Source of the DNA: Acanthosepion esculentum
Lineage: Eukaryota > Mollusca > Cephalopoda > Sepiida > Sepiidae
DNA length: 64,000 nt
Direction: 5' to 3'
NCBI GenBank assembly: GCA_964036315.1
Contig: OZ038479.1
Span: 62,767,804 to 62,831,803, forward strand
In this document: one piece after another, positions 36,301-50,150 of the stretch
Layout: the number at the start of each line of letters is the position of its first letter
Position numbering within the stretch: position 1 is the stretch's first letter
Notes under the pieces: model-generated
What the model saw: only the letters and a program-made list of their open reading frames with translations
Told to the model about the DNA's origin: nothing
Databases searched by the model: none
Translations under genes and position numbers: made by a program

Positions 36301-36640
36301 ATATTGAAATATTGCATCTTTTGTTATTTTGCAATAGAAAAGTTAGAATGCAAATAGGAATACTGCATATTTTGGTCTTTTTCAATGGAAAAGTTAGAAA
36401 ACACATTGAAATATTGCATCTTTTGTTATTTTGCAATAAAAAAGTTAGAATGCAAATAGGAATACTGCATATTTTGGTCTTTTTCAATAGAAAAGTTAGA
36501 AAACATATTGAAATATTGCATCTCTTGTTATTTTGCAATAAAAAAGTTAGAATGCAAATAGGAATACTGCATATTTTGGTCTTTTTCAATAGAAAAATTT
36601 GAAAACATATTGAAATATTTCATCTTTTGTTATTTTGCAA
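36280..36640. repeat. Segmental copy, left member of the 1325-bp pair
   Basis: It shares with 37605-37965 the caatagacaag core, a half A reading gcaatagaaaagttag (36331 and 37656), the caatggaaaag core with gaaaacacattg, tgcatctcttg, and aaaaatttgaaaac followed by tatttcatc. The gcaatagaaaag half A is a B-like centre in an A position, a further half-unit chimera. Confidence 0.85.
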
Positions 36641-37604
36641 TAAAAAAGTTAGAATGCAAATAGGAATACTGCATATTTTGGTCTTTTTCAATAGAAAAGT
36701 TAGAAAACATATTGAAATATTGCATCTTTTGTTATTTTGCAATAAAAAAGTTAGAATGCTAAAAGGAATACTGCATATTTTGGTATTTATCAATAGAAAA
36801 GTTAGAAAACATATTGAAATATTGCATCTTTTGTTATTTTGCAATAAAAAAGCTAGAATGCAAATAGGAATACTGCATATTTTGGTATTTATCAATAGAA
36901 AAGTTAGAAAACATATTGAAATATTGCATCTTTTGTTATTTTGCAATAAAAAAGTTAGAATGCAAATAGGAATACTGCATATTTTGGTATTTATCAATAG
37001 AAAAGTTAGAAAACATATTGAAATATTGCATCTTTTGTTATTTTGCAATAAAAAAGTTAGAATGCTAAAAGGAATACTGCATATTTTGGTATTTATCAAT
37101 AGAAAAGTTAGAAAACATATTGAAATATTGCATCTTTTGTTATTTTGCAATAAAAAAGCTAGAATGCAAATAGGAATACTGCATATTTTGGTATTTATCA
37201 ATAGAAAAGTTAGAAAGCATATTGAAATATTGCATCTTTTGTTATTTTGCAATAAAAAAGCTAGAATGCAAATAGGAATACTGCATATTTTGGTATTTAT
37301 CAATAGAAAAGTTAGAAAACATATTGAAATGTTGCATCTTTTGTTATTTTGCAATAAAAAAGTTAGAATGCAAAAAGGAATACTGCATATTTTTGTATTT
37401 TCAATAGAAAAGTTAGAAAACATATTGAAATATTGCATCTTTTGTTATTTTGCAATAAAAAAGCTAGAATGCAAATAGGAATACTGCATATTTTGGTATT
37501 TATCAATAGAAAAGTTAGAAAACATATTGAAATATTGTATCTTTTGTTATTTTGCAATAAAAAATTTAGAATGCAAATAGGAATACTGCATATTTTGGTC
37601 TTTT

Positions 37605-37965
37605 TCAATAGACAAGTTAGAAAACATATTGAAATATTGCATCTTTTGTTATTTTGCAATAGAAAAGTTAGAATGCAAATAGGAATACTGCATATTTTGG
37701 TCTTTTTCAATGGAAAAGTTAGAAAACACATTGAAATATTGCATCTTTTGTTATTTTGCAATAAAAAAGTTAGAATGCAAATAGGAATACTGCATATTTT
37801 GGTCTTTTTCAATAGAAAAGTTAGAAAACATATTGAAATATTGCATCTCTTGTTATTTTGCAATAAAAAAGTTAGAATGCAAATAGGAATACTGCATATT
37901 TTGGTCTTTTTCAATAGAAAAATTTGAAAACATATTGAAATATTTCATCTTTTGTTATTTTGCAA
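37605..37965. repeat. Segmental copy, right member of the 1325-bp pair
   Basis: This is the partner of 36280-36640. The intervening 36.75-37.4 kb contains a short 306-bp (3-mer) repeat marked by gctaaaagg at 36758 and 37064, with gctagaatgc halves. A third gctaaaagg lies at 37981. Confidence 0.83.
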
Positions 37966-39610
37966 TAAAAAAGTTAGAATGCTAAAAGGAATACTGCATA
38001 TTTTGGTATTTATCAATAGAAAAGTTAGAAAACATATTGAAATATTGCATCTTTTGTTATTTTGCAATAAAAAAGTTAGAATGCAAAAAGGAATACTGCA
38101 TATTGTTATATTTTTTAATAGAAAAGTTAGAAAACCTATAGAAATATTGCATCTTTTGTTATTTTGCAATAAAAAAAGTTAGAATGCAAATAGGAATACT
38201 GCATATTGTTATATCTTTCAATAGAAAAGTTAGAAAACATATTGAAATATTGCATCTTTTGTTATTTTGCAATAAAAAAGTTAGAATGCAAATAGGAATA
38301 CTGCATATTTTGGTCTTTTTCAATAGAAAAGTTAGAAAACATATGGAAATATTTCATCTTTTGTTATTTTGCAATAAAAAAGTTAGAATGCAAATAGGAA
38401 TACTGCATATTTTGGTCTTTTTCAATAGAAAAGTTAGAAAACATATTGAAATATTGCATCTTTTGTTATTTTGCAATAAAAAAGTTAGAATGCAAATAGG
38501 AATACTGCATATTGTTATATTTTTCAATAGAAAAGTTAGAAAACATATTGAAATATTGCATCTATTGTTATTTTGCAATAAAAAAGTTAGAATGCAAAAA
38601 GGAATACTGCATATTTTGGTAGTTATCAATAGAAAAGTTAGAAAACATATTGAAATATTGCATCTTTTGTTATTTTGCAATAAAAAAGTTAGAATGCAAA
38701 TAGGAATACTACATATTTTGGTCTTTTTCAATAGAAAAGTTAGAAAACATATTGAAATATTGCATCTCTTGTTATTTTGCAATAAAAAAGTTAGAATGCA
38801 AATAGGAATACTGCATATTTTGGTCTTTTTCAATAGAAAAATTTGAAAACATATTGAAATATTTCATCTTTTGTTATTTTGCAATAAAAAAGTTAGAATG
38901 CAAATAGGAATACTGCATATTTTGGTCTTTTTCAATAGAAAAGTTAGAAAACATATTGAAATATTGCATCTTTTGTTATTTTGCAATAAAAAAGTTAGAA
39001 TGCAAAAAGGAATACTGCATATTGTTATATTTTTTAATAGAAAAGTTAGAAAAACTATAGAAATATTGCATCTTTTGTTATTTTGCAATAAAAAAAGTTA
39101 GAATGCAAATAGGAATACTGCATATTGTTATATCTTTCAATAGAAAAGTTAGAAAACATATTGAAATATTGCATCTTTTGTTATTTTGCAATAAAAAAGT
39201 TAGAATGCAAATAGGAATACTGCATATTTTGGACTTTTTCAATAGAAAAGTTAGAAAACATATGGAAATATTTCATCTTTTGTTATTTTGCAATAAAAAA
39301 GTTAGAATGCAAATAGGAATACTGCATATTTTGGTCTTTTTCAATAGAAAAGTTAGAAAACATATTGAAATATTGCATCTTTTGTTATTTTGCAATAAAA
39401 AAGTTAGAATGCAAATAGGAATACTGCATATTGTTATATTTTTCAATAGAAAAGTTAGAAAACATATTGAAATATTGCATCTATTGTTATTTTGCAATAA
39501 AAAAGTTAGAATGCAAAAAGGAATACTGCATATTTTGGTATTTATCAATAGAAAAGTTAGAAAACATATTGAAATATTGCATCTTTTGTTATTTTGCAAT
39601 AAAAAAGTTA
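37919..39610. repeat. Tandem duplication of a 919-bp segment
   Basis: Copies start at 37919 and 38838 with aaaaatttgaaaac and tatttcatc. Both carry the ttgttatattttttaatag core with a ctatagaaat junction, an 8-A gcaataaaaaaagttag half, a ttgttatatctttcaatag core, catatggaaatatttc, and tctattgttattttgc. They separate near 38690/39610. The 919-bp period is nine monomers plus the extra A. Confidence 0.88.
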
Positions 39611-39850
39611 GAATGCAAAAAGGAATACTGCATATTTTGGTATTTATCAATAGAATAGTTAGAAAACATATTGAAATATTGCATCTTTTGTTATTTTGCA
39701 ACAAAAAGTTAGAATGCAAATAGGAATAATGCATATTTTGGTCTTTTTCAATAGAAAAGTTAGAAAACCTATTGAAATATTGCATCTTTTGTTATTTTGC
39801 AATAAAAATTTAGAATGCAAATAGGAATACTGCATATTTTGGTCTTTTTC

Positions 39851-42800
39851 AATAGAAAAGTTAGAAAACATATTGAAATATTGCATCTTTTGTTATTTTG
39901 CAATAAAAAAGTTAGAATGCAAATAGGAATACTGCATATTGTTATATTTTTCAATATAAAAGTTAGAAAAACTATAGAAATATTGCATATTTTGTTATTT
40001 TGCAATAAAAAAGTTAGAATGCAAAAAGGAATACTGCATATTTTGGTCTTTATCAATAGAAAAGTTAGAAAACATATTGAAATATTGCATCTTTTGTTAT
40101 TTTGCAATAAAAAAGTTAGAATGCAAAATGGAATACTGCATATTTTGGTATTTATCAATAGAAAAGTTAGAAAACCTATAGAAATATTGCATCTTTTGTT
40201 ATTTTGCAATAAAAAAGTTAGAATGCAAAATGAATACTGCATATTTTGGTATTTATCAATAGAAAAGTTAGAAAACATATTGAAATATTGCATCTTTTGT
40301 TATTTTGCAATAAAAAAGTTAGAATGCAAAAAGGAATACTGCATATTTTGGTACTTATCAATAGAAAAGTTAGAAAACATATTGAAATATTGCATCTTTT
40401 GTCATTTTGCAATAAAAAAGTTGGAATGCAAATAGGAATACTGCATATTGTTATATTTTTCAATAGAAAAGTTAGAAAACATATTGAAATATTGCATCTT
40501 TTGTCATTTTGCAATAAAAAAGTTAGAATGCAAATAGGAATACTGCATATTTTGGTATTTATGAATAGAAAAGTTAGAAAGCATATTGAAATATTGCATC
40601 TTTTGTTATTTTGCAATAAAAAAGTTAGAATGCAAATAGGAATACTGCATATTTAGGTATTTATCAATAGAAAAGTTAGAAAACATATTGAAATATTGCA
40701 TCTTTTGTTATTTTGCAATAAAAAAGTTAGAATGCAAATAGGAATACTACATATTTTAGTATTTATCAATAGAAAAGTTAGTAAACATATTGAAATATTG
40801 CATCTTTTGTTATTTTGCAATAAAAAAGTTAGAATGCAAATAGGAATACTGCATATTTTGGTATTTATCAATAGAAAAGTTAGAAAACATATTTTAACAT
40901 TGCATCTTTTGTTATTTTGCAATAAAAAAGTTAGAATGCAAATAGGAATACTGCATATTTTGGTATTTATCAATAGAAAAGTTAGAAAACATATTGAAAT
41001 ATTGCATCTTTTGTTATTTTGCAATAAAAAAGTTAGAATGCAAATAGGAATACTGCATATTTTGGTATTTATCAATAGAAAAGTTAGAAAACATATTGAA
41101 ACATTGCATCTTCTGTTATTTTGCAATAAAAAAGTTAGAATGCAAATAGGAATACTGCATATTTTGGTATTTATCAATAGAAAGGTTAGAAAACATATTG
41201 AAATATTGCATCTTTTGTTATTTTGCAATAAATAAGTTAGAATGCAAATAGGAATACTGCATATTTTGGTATTTATCAATAGAAAAGTTAGAAAACATAT
41301 TGAAATATTGCATCTATTGTTATTTTGCAATAAAAAAGTTAGAATGCAAATAGGAATACTGCATATTTTGGTATTTATCAATAGAAAAGTTAGAAAACAT
41401 ATTGAAACATTGCATCTTTTGTTATTTTGCAATAAAAAAGTTAGAATGCAAATAGGAATACTACATATTTTAGTATTTATCAATAGAAAAGTTAGTAAAC
41501 ATATTGAAATATTGCATCTTTTGTTATTTTGCAATAAAAAAGTTAGAATGCAAATAGGAATACTGCATATTTTGGTATTTATCAATAGAAAAGTTAGAAA
41601 ACATATTTTAACATTGCATCTTTTGTTATTTTGCAATAAAAAGTTAGAATGCAAATAGGAATACTGCATATTTTTGTATTTATCAATAGAAAAGTTAGAA
41701 AACATATTGAAATATTGCATCTTTTGTTATTTTGCAATAAAAAAGTTAGAATGCAAATAGGAATACTGCATATTTTGGTATTTATCAATAGAAAAGTTAG
41801 AAAACATATTGAAATATTGCATCTTTTGTTATTTTGCAATAAAAAAGTTAGAATGCAAATAGGAATACTGCATATTGTTATATTTTTCAATATAAAAGTT
41901 AGAAAAACTATAGAAATATTGCATATTTTGTTATTTTGCAATAAAAAAGTTAGAATGCAAAAAGGAATACTGCATATTTTGGTCTTTATCAATAGAAAAG
42001 TTAGAAAACATATTGAAATATTGCATCTTTTGTTATTTTGCAATAAAAAAGTTAGAATGCAAAATGGAATACTGCATATTTTGGTATTTATCAATAGAAA
42101 AGTTAGAAAACCTATAGAAATATTGCATCTTTTGTTATTTTGCAATAAAAAAGTTAGAATGCAAAATGAATACTGCATATTTTGGTATTTATCAATAGAA
42201 AAGTTAGAAAACATATTGAAATATTGCATCTTTTGTTATTTTGCAATAAAAAAGTTAGAATGCAAAAAGGAATACTGCATATTTTGGTACTTATCAATAG
42301 AAAAGTTAGAAAACATATTGAAATATTGCATCTTTTGTCATTTTGCAATAAAAAAGTTGGAATGCAAATAGGAATACTGCATATTGTTATATTTTTCAAT
42401 AGAAAAGTTAGAAAACATATTGAAATATTGCATCTTTTGTCATTTTGCAATAAAAAAGTTAGAATGCAAATAGGAATACTGCATATTTTGGTATTTATGA
42501 ATAGAAAAGTTAGAAAGCATATTGAAATATTGCATCTTTTGTTATTTTGCAATAAAAAAGTTAGAATGCAAATAGGAATACTGCATATTTAGGTATTTAT
42601 CAATAGAAAAGTTAGAAAACATATTGAAATATTGCATCTTTTGTTATTTTGCAATAAAAAAGTTAGAATGCAAATAGGAATACTACATATTTTAGTATTT
42701 ATCAATAGAAAAGTTAGTAAACATATTGAAATATTGCATCTTTTGTTATTTTGCAATAAAAAAGTTAGAATGCAAATAGGAATACTGCATATTTTGGTAT

Positions 42801-43805
42801 TTATCAATAGAAAAGTTAGAAAACATATTTTAACATTGCATCTTTTGTTATTTTGCAATAAAAAAGTTAGAATGCAAATAGGAATACTGCATATTTTGGT
42901 ATTTATCAATAGAAAAGTTAGAAAACATATTGAAATATTGCATCTTTTGTTATTTTGCAATAAAAAAGTTAGAATGCAAATAGGAATACTGCATATTTTG
43001 GTATTTATCAATAGAAAAGTTAGAAAACATATTGAAACATTGCATCTTTTGTTATTTTGCAATAAAAAAGTTAGAATGCAAATAGGAATACTGCATATTT
43101 TGGTATTTATCAATAGAAAGGTTAGAAAACATATTGAAATATTGCATCTTTTGTTATTTTGCAATAAATAAGTTAGAATGCAAATAGGAATACTGCATAT
43201 TTTGGTATTTATCAATAGAAAAGTTAGAAAACATATTGAAATATTGCATCTATTGTTATTTTGCAATAAAAAAGTTAGAATGCAAATAGGAATACTGCAT
43301 ATTTTGGTATTTATCAATAGAAAAGTTAGAAAACATATTGAAACATTGCATCTTTTGTTATTTTGCAATAAAAAAGTTAGAATGCAAATAGGAATACTAC
43401 ATATTTTAGTATTTATCAATAGAAAAGTTAGTAAACATATTGAAATATTGCATCTTTTGTTATTTTGCAATAAAAAAGTTAGAATGCAAATAGGAATACT
43501 GCATATTTTGGTATTTATCAATAGAAAAGTTAGAAAACATATTTTAACATTGCATCTTTTGTTATTTTGCAATAAAAAGTTAGAATGCAAATAGGAATAC
43601 TGCATATTTTTGTATTTATCAATAGAAAAGTTAGAAAACATATTGAAATATTGCATCTTTTGTTATTTTGCAATAAAAAAGTTAGAATGCAAATAGGAAT
43701 ACTGCATATTTTGGTATTTATCAATAGAAAAGTTAGAAAACATATTGAAATATTGCATCTTTTGTTATTTTGCAATAAAAAAGTTAGAATGCAAATAGGA
43801 ATACT
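39851..43805. repeat. Two nearly perfect tandem copies of a 1936-bp (19-mer) unit
   Basis: Copy one spans 39851-41786 and copy two 41787-43722, with agreement running on to 43805. Landmarks at exactly 1936 bp are the caatataaaag core (39952 and 41888), gcaaaatgaatactgc (40227 and 42163), ttggaatgc, the tatttaggtatttatc core, agtaaacatattg, catattttaacattgc, gcaataaataagttag, and the short gcaataaaaagttag half. The one difference I noticed is catcttctg near 41113 against catcttttg. This is the most recent-looking large duplication in the window. Confidence 0.95.
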
Positions 43806-43862
43806 ACATATTTTAGTATTTATCAATAGAAAATTTAGAAACCATATTGAAACATTGCATCT

Positions 43863-45519
43863 TTTGTTATTTTGCAATAAAAAAGTTAGAATGCAAATAG
43901 GAATACTGCATATTTTGGTATTTATCAATAGAAAGGTTAGAAAACATATTGAAATATTGCATCTTTTGTTATTTTGCAATAAATAAGTTAGAATGCAAAT
44001 AGGAATACTGCATATTTTGGTATTTATCAATAGAAAAGTTAGAAAACATATTGAAATATTGCATCTATTTTTATTTTGCAATAAAAAAAGTTAGAATGCA
44101 AATAGGAATACTGCATATTTTGGTATTTATCAACAGAAAAGTTATAAAACATATTGAAATATTGCATCTTTTGTTATTTTGCAATAAAAAAGTTAGAATG
44201 CAAATAGGAATACTGCATATTTTGCTATTTATCAATAGAAAAGTTAGAAAACATATTGAAATATTGCATCTTTTGTTATTTTGCAATAAAAAAGTTAGAA
44301 TGCAAATAGGAATACTGCATATTTTGGTATTTATCAATAGAAAAGTTAGAAAACATATTGAAACATTGCATCTTTTGTTATTTTGCAATAAAAAAGTTAG
44401 AATGCAAAAAGGAATACTGCATATTTTTGTATTTATCAATAGAAAAGTTAGAAAACATATTGAAATATTGCATCTTTTGTTATTTTGCAATGAAAAAGTT
44501 AGAATGCAAATAGGAATACTGCATATTTTGGTATTTATCAATAGAAAAGTTAGAAAACATATTGAAACATTGCATCTTTTGTAATTTTGCAATAAAAAAG
44601 TTAGAATGCAAATAGGAATACTGCATATTTTGGTATTTATCAATAGAAAAGTTAGAAAACATATTGAAATATTGCATCTTTTGTTATTTTGCAATAAAAA
44701 AGTTAGAATGCAAATAGGAATACTGCATATTTTGGTATTTATCAATAGAAAGGTTAGAAAACATATTGCAATATTGCATCTTTTGTTATTTTGCAATAAA
44801 TAAGTTAGAATGCAAATAGGAATACTGCATATTTTGGTATTTATCAATAGAAAAGTTAGAAAACATATTGAAATATTGCATCTATTGTTATTTTGCAATA
44901 AAAAAGTTAGAATGCAAATAGGAATACTGCATATTTTGGTATTTATCAACAGAAAAGTTAGAAAACATATTGAAATATTGCATCTTTTGTTATTTTGCAA
45001 TAAAAAAGTTAGAATGCAAATAGGAATACTGCATATTTTGGTATTTATCAATAGAAAAGTTAGAAAACATATTGAAATATTGCATCTTTTGTTATTTTGC
45101 AATAAAAAAGTTAGAATGCAAATAGGAATACTGCATATTTTGGTATTTATCAACAGAAAAGTTATAAAACATATTGAAATATTGCGTCTTTTGTTATTTT
45201 GCAATAAAAAAGTTAGAATGCAAATAGGAATACTGCATATTTTGGTATTTATCAATAGAAAAGTTAGAAAACATATTGAAACATTGCATCTTTTGTTATT
45301 TTGCAATAAAAAAGTTAGAATGCAAATAGGAATACTGCATATTTTGGTATTTATCAATAGAAAAGTTAGAAAACATATTGAAATATTGCATCTTTTGTTA
45401 TTTTGCAATAAAAAGTTAGAATGCAAATAGGAATGCTGCATATTTTATTATTTATCAATAGAAAAGTTAGAAAACATATTGAAATATTGCATCTTTTGTT
45501 ATTTTGCAATAAAAAAGTT
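43863..45519. repeat. Left copy of the 2652-bp-offset duplication
   Basis: This 1.66-kb run of 16 monomers recurs at 46515-48171. Shared rare variants are tctatttttattttgc with an 8-A half (about 44065 and 46717), gttataaaac, ttttgctatttatc, gcaatgaaaaag, cttttgtaattttgc, gaaaggttag, gcaataaataagttag, attgcgtc, and aatgctgcatattttatt. Differences noticed are gaaaagttataaaac here against gaaaatttataaaac, a catattgcaat here, and caatacaaagg in the partner. 2652 is exactly 26 monomers. Confidence 0.93.
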
Positions 45520-46514
45520 AGAATGCAAATAGGAATACTACATATTTTAGTATTTATCAATAGAAAAGTTAGAAAACATATTGAAATATTGCATCTTTTG
45601 TTATTTTGCAATAAAAAAGTTAGAATGCAAATAGGAATACTGCATATTTTGGTATTTATCAATAGAAAGGTTAGAAAACATATTGAAATATTGCATCTTT
45701 TGTTATTTTGCAATAAATAAGTTAGAATGCAAATAGGAATACTGCATATTTTGGTATTTATCAATAGAAAAGTTAGAAAACATATTGAAATATTGCATCT
45801 TTTGTTATTTTGCAATAAAAAAGTTAGAATGCAAATACGAATACTGCATATTTTGGTATTTATCAACAGCAAAGTTAGAAAACATATTGAAATATTGCAT
45901 CTTTTGTTATTTTGCAATAAAAAAGTTAGTATGCAAATAGGAATACTGCATATTTTGGTATTTATCAATAGAAAAGTTAGAAAACATATTGAAATATTGC
46001 ATCTTTTGTTATTTTGCAATAAAAAAGTTAGAATGCAAATAGGAATACTGCATATTTTGGTATTTATCAATAGAAAAGTTAGAAAACATATTGAAATATT
46101 GCATCTTTTGTTATTTTGCAATAAAAAAGTTAGAATGCAAATAGGAATACTGCATATTTTGGTATTTATCAATAGAAAAGTTAGAAAACATATTGAAACA
46201 TTGCATCTTTTGTTATTTTGCAATAAAAAAGTTAGAATGCAAAAAGGAATACTGCATATTTTTGTATTTATCAATAGAAAAGTTAGAAAACATATTGAAA
46301 TATTGCATCTTTTGTTATTTTGCAATGAAAAAGTTAGAATGCAAATAGGAATACTGCATATTTTGGTATTTATCAATAGAAAAGTTAGAAAACATATTGA
46401 AACATTGCATCTTTTGTAATTTTGCAATAAAAAAGTTAGAATGCAAATAGGAATACTGCATATTTTGGTATTTATCAATAGAAAAGTTAGAAAACATATT
46501 GAAATATTGCATCT

Positions 46515-48171
46515 TTTGTTATTTTGCAATAAAAAAGTTAGAATGCAAATAGGAATACTGCATATTTTGGTATTTATCAATAGAAAGGTTAGAAAACATA
46601 TTGAAATATTGCATCTTTTGTTATTTTGCAATAAATAAGTTAGAATGCAAATAGGAATACTGCATATTTTGGTATTTATCAATAGAAAAGTTAGAAAACA
46701 TATTGAAATATTGCATCTATTTTTATTTTGCAATAAAAAAAGTTAGAATGCAAATAGGAATACTGCATATTTTGGTATTTATCAACAGAAAATTTATAAA
46801 ACATATTGAAATATTGCATCTTTTGTTATTTTGCAATAAAAAAGTTAGAATGCAAATAGGAATACTGCATATTTTGCTATTTATCAATAGAAAAGTTAGA
46901 AAACATATTGAAATATTGCATCTTTTGTTATTTTGCAATAAAAAAGTTAGAATGCAAATAGGAATACTGCATATTTTGGTATTTATCAATAGAAAAGTTA
47001 GAAAACATATTGAAACATTGCATCTTTTGTTATTTTGCAATAAAAAAGTTAGAATGCAAAAAGGAATACTGCATATTTTTGTATTTATCAATAGAAAAGT
47101 TAGAAAACATATTGAAATATTGCATCTTTTGTTATTTTGCAATGAAAAAGTTAGAATGCAAATAGGAATACTGCATATTTTGGTATTTATCAATAGAAAA
47201 GTTAGAAAACATATTGAAACATTGCATCTTTTGTAATTTTGCAATAAAAAAGTTAGAATGCAAATAGGAATACTGCATATTTTGGTATTTATCAATAGAA
47301 AAGTTAGAAAACATATTGAAATATTGCATCTTTTGTTATTTTGCAATAAAAAAGTTAGAATGCAAATAGGAATACTGCATATTTTGGTATTTATCAATAC
47401 AAAGGTTAGAAAACATATTGAAATATTGCATCTTTTGTTATTTTGCAATAAATAAGTTAGAATGCAAATAGGAATACTGCATATTTTGGTATTTATCAAT
47501 AGAAAAGTTAGAAAACATATTGAAATATTGCATCTATTGTTATTTTGCAATAAAAAAGTTAGAATGCAAATAGGAATACTGCATATTTTGGTATTTATCA
47601 ACAGAAAAGTTAGAAAACATATTGAAATATTGCATCTTTTGTTATTTTGCAATAAAAAAGTTAGAATGCAAATAGGAATACTGCATATTTTGGTATTTAT
47701 CAATAGAAAAGTTAGAAAACATATTGAAATATTGCATCTTTTGTTATTTTGCAATAAAAAAGTTAGAATGCAAATAGGAATACTGCATATTTTGGTATTT
47801 ATCAACAGAAAAGTTATAAAACATATTGAAATATTGCGTCTTTTGTTATTTTGCAATAAAAAAGTTAGAATGCAAATAGGAATACTGCATATTTTGGTAT
47901 TTATCAATAGAAAAGTTAGAAAACATATTGAAACATTGCATCTTTTGTTATTTTGCAATAAAAAAGTTAGAATGCAAATAGGAATACTGCATATTTTGGT
48001 ATTTATCAATAGAAAAGTTAGAAAACATATTGAAATATTGCATCTTTTGTTATTTTGCAATAAAAAGTTAGAATGCAAATAGGAATGCTGCATATTTTAT
48101 TATTTATCAATAGAAAAGTTAGAAAACATATTGAAATATTGCATCTTTTGTTATTTTGCAATAAAAAAGTT
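46515..48171. repeat. Right copy of the 2652-bp-offset duplication
   Basis: This is the partner of 43863-45519. Its right-hand part is copied once more at an offset of 1325 bp (48.3-49.45 kb). The left copy's flank at 45.42-46.2 kb is instead repeated at 49.40-50.15 kb (offset 3977). Together these show nested copying of overlapping segments. Confidence 0.92.
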
Positions 48172-48279
48172 TGAATGCAAATAGGAATACTGCATATTTT
48201 GGTATTTATCAATAGAAAAGTTAGAAAACATATTGAAATATTGCATCTTTTGTTATTTTGCAATAAAAAAGTTAGAATG

Positions 48280-49490
48280 CAAATAGGAATACTGCATATT
48301 TTGGTATTTATCAATAGAAAAGTTAGAAAACATATTGAAACATTGCATCTTTTGTTATTTTGCAATAAAAAAGTTAGAATGCAAAAAGGAATACTGCATA
48401 TTTTTGTATTTATCAATAGAAAAGTTAGAAAACATATTGAAATATTGCATCTTTTGTTATTTTGCAATGAAAAAGTTAGAATGCAAATAGGAATACTGCA
48501 TATTTTGGTATTTATCAATAGAAAAGTTAGAAAACATATTGAAACATTGCATCTTTTGTAATTTTGCAATAAAAAAGTTAGAATGCAAATAGGAATACTG
48601 CATATTTTGGTATTTATCAATAGAAAAGTTAGAAAACATATTGAAATATTGCATCTTTTGTTATTTTGCAATAAAAAAGTTAGAATGCAAATAGGAATAC
48701 TGCATATTTTGGTATTTATCAATAGAAAGGTTAGAAAACATATTGAAATATTGCATCTTTTGTTATTTTGCAATAAATAAGTTAGAATGCAAATAGGAAT
48801 ACTGCATATTTTGGTATTTATCAATAGAAAAGTTAGAAAACATATTGAAATATTGCATCTATTGTTATTTTGCAATAAAAAAGTTAGAATGCAAATAGGA
48901 ATACTGCATATTTTGGTATTTATCAACAGAAAAGTTAGAAAACATATTGAAATATTGCATCTTTTGTTATTTTGCAATAAAAAAGTTAGAATGCAAATAG
49001 GAATACTGCATATTTTGGTATTTATCAATAGAAAAGTTAGAAAACATATTGAAATATTGCATCTTTTGTTATTTTGCAATAAAAAAGTTAGAATGCAAAT
49101 AGGAATACTGCATATTTTGGTATTTATCAACAGAAAAGTTATAAAACATATTGAAATATTGCGTCTTTTGTTATTTTGCAATAAAAAAGTTAGAATGCAA
49201 ATAGGAATACTGCATATTTTGGTATTTATCAATAGAAAAGTTAGAAAACATATTGAAACATTGCATCTTTTGTTATTTTGCAATAAAAAAGTTAGAATGC
49301 AAATAGGAATACTGCATATTTTGGTATTTATCAATAGAAAAGTTAGAAAACATATTGAAATATTGCATCTTTTGTTATTTTGCAATAAAAAGTTAGAATG
49401 CAAATAGGAATGCTGCATATTTTATTATTTATCAATAGAAAAGTTAGAAAACATATTGAAATATTGCATCTTTTGTTATTTTGCAATAAA
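48280..49490. repeat. Third copy of the 47-48 kb block (1325-bp offset)
   Basis: The order gcaatgaaaaag, cttttgtaattttgc, gaaaggttag, gcaataaataagttag, tctattgttatt, caacagaaaag, gttataaaac with attgcgtc, and aatgctgcatattttatt is the same as at 46.95-48.17 kb. The gcaatgaaaaag halves recur across the block at spacings 1835, 817 and 1325 bp. Confidence 0.9.
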
Positions 49491-50150
49491 AAAGTTAGAA
49501 TGCAAATAGGAATACTACATATTTTAGTATTTATCAATAGAAAAGTTAGAAAACATATTGAAATATTGCATCTTTTGTTATTTTGCAATAAAAAAGTTAG
49601 AATGCAAATAGGAATACTGCATATTTTGGTATTTATCAATAGAAAGGTTTGAAAACATATTGAAATATTGCATCTTTTGTTATTTTGCAATAAATAAGTT
49701 AGAATGCAAATAGGAATACTGCATATTTTGGTATTTATCAATAGAAAAGTTAGAAAACATATTGAAATATTGCATCTTTTGTTATTTTGCAATAAAAAAG
49801 TTAGAATGCAAATACGAATACTGCATATTTTGGTATTTATCAACAGCAAAGTTAGAAAACATATTGAAATATTGCATCTTTTGTTATTTTGCAATAAAAA
49901 AGTTAGTATGCAAATAGGAATACTGCATATTTTGGTATTTATCAATAGAAAAGTTAGAAAACATATTGAAATATTGCATCTTTTGTTATTTTGCAATAAA
50001 AAAGTTAGAATGCAAATAGGAATACTGCATATTTTGGTATTTATCAATAGAAAAGTTAGAAAACATATTGAAATATTGCATCTTTTGTTATTTTGCAATA
50101 AAAAAGTTAGAATGCAAATAGGAATACTGCATATTTTGGTATTTATCAAT
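49398..50150. repeat. Copy of 45421-46170 (3977-bp offset)
   Basis: Shared variants in order are aatgctgcatattttatt, actacatattttag, gaaaggtt, gcaataaataagttag, aaatacgaatac, caacagcaaag, and gttagtatgc. The 3977-bp offset (39 monomers minus 1) equals the sum of the 2652 and 1325 offsets, as expected if the intervening block was inserted by the other two copying steps. Confidence 0.88.

Noticed and set aside
44065..44095. Boundary of a different repeat family (8-A half with tctattttt)
   Set aside because: The flanking sequence on both sides is ordinary monomer; the extra A and T changes are point variants shared with the copy at 46717.
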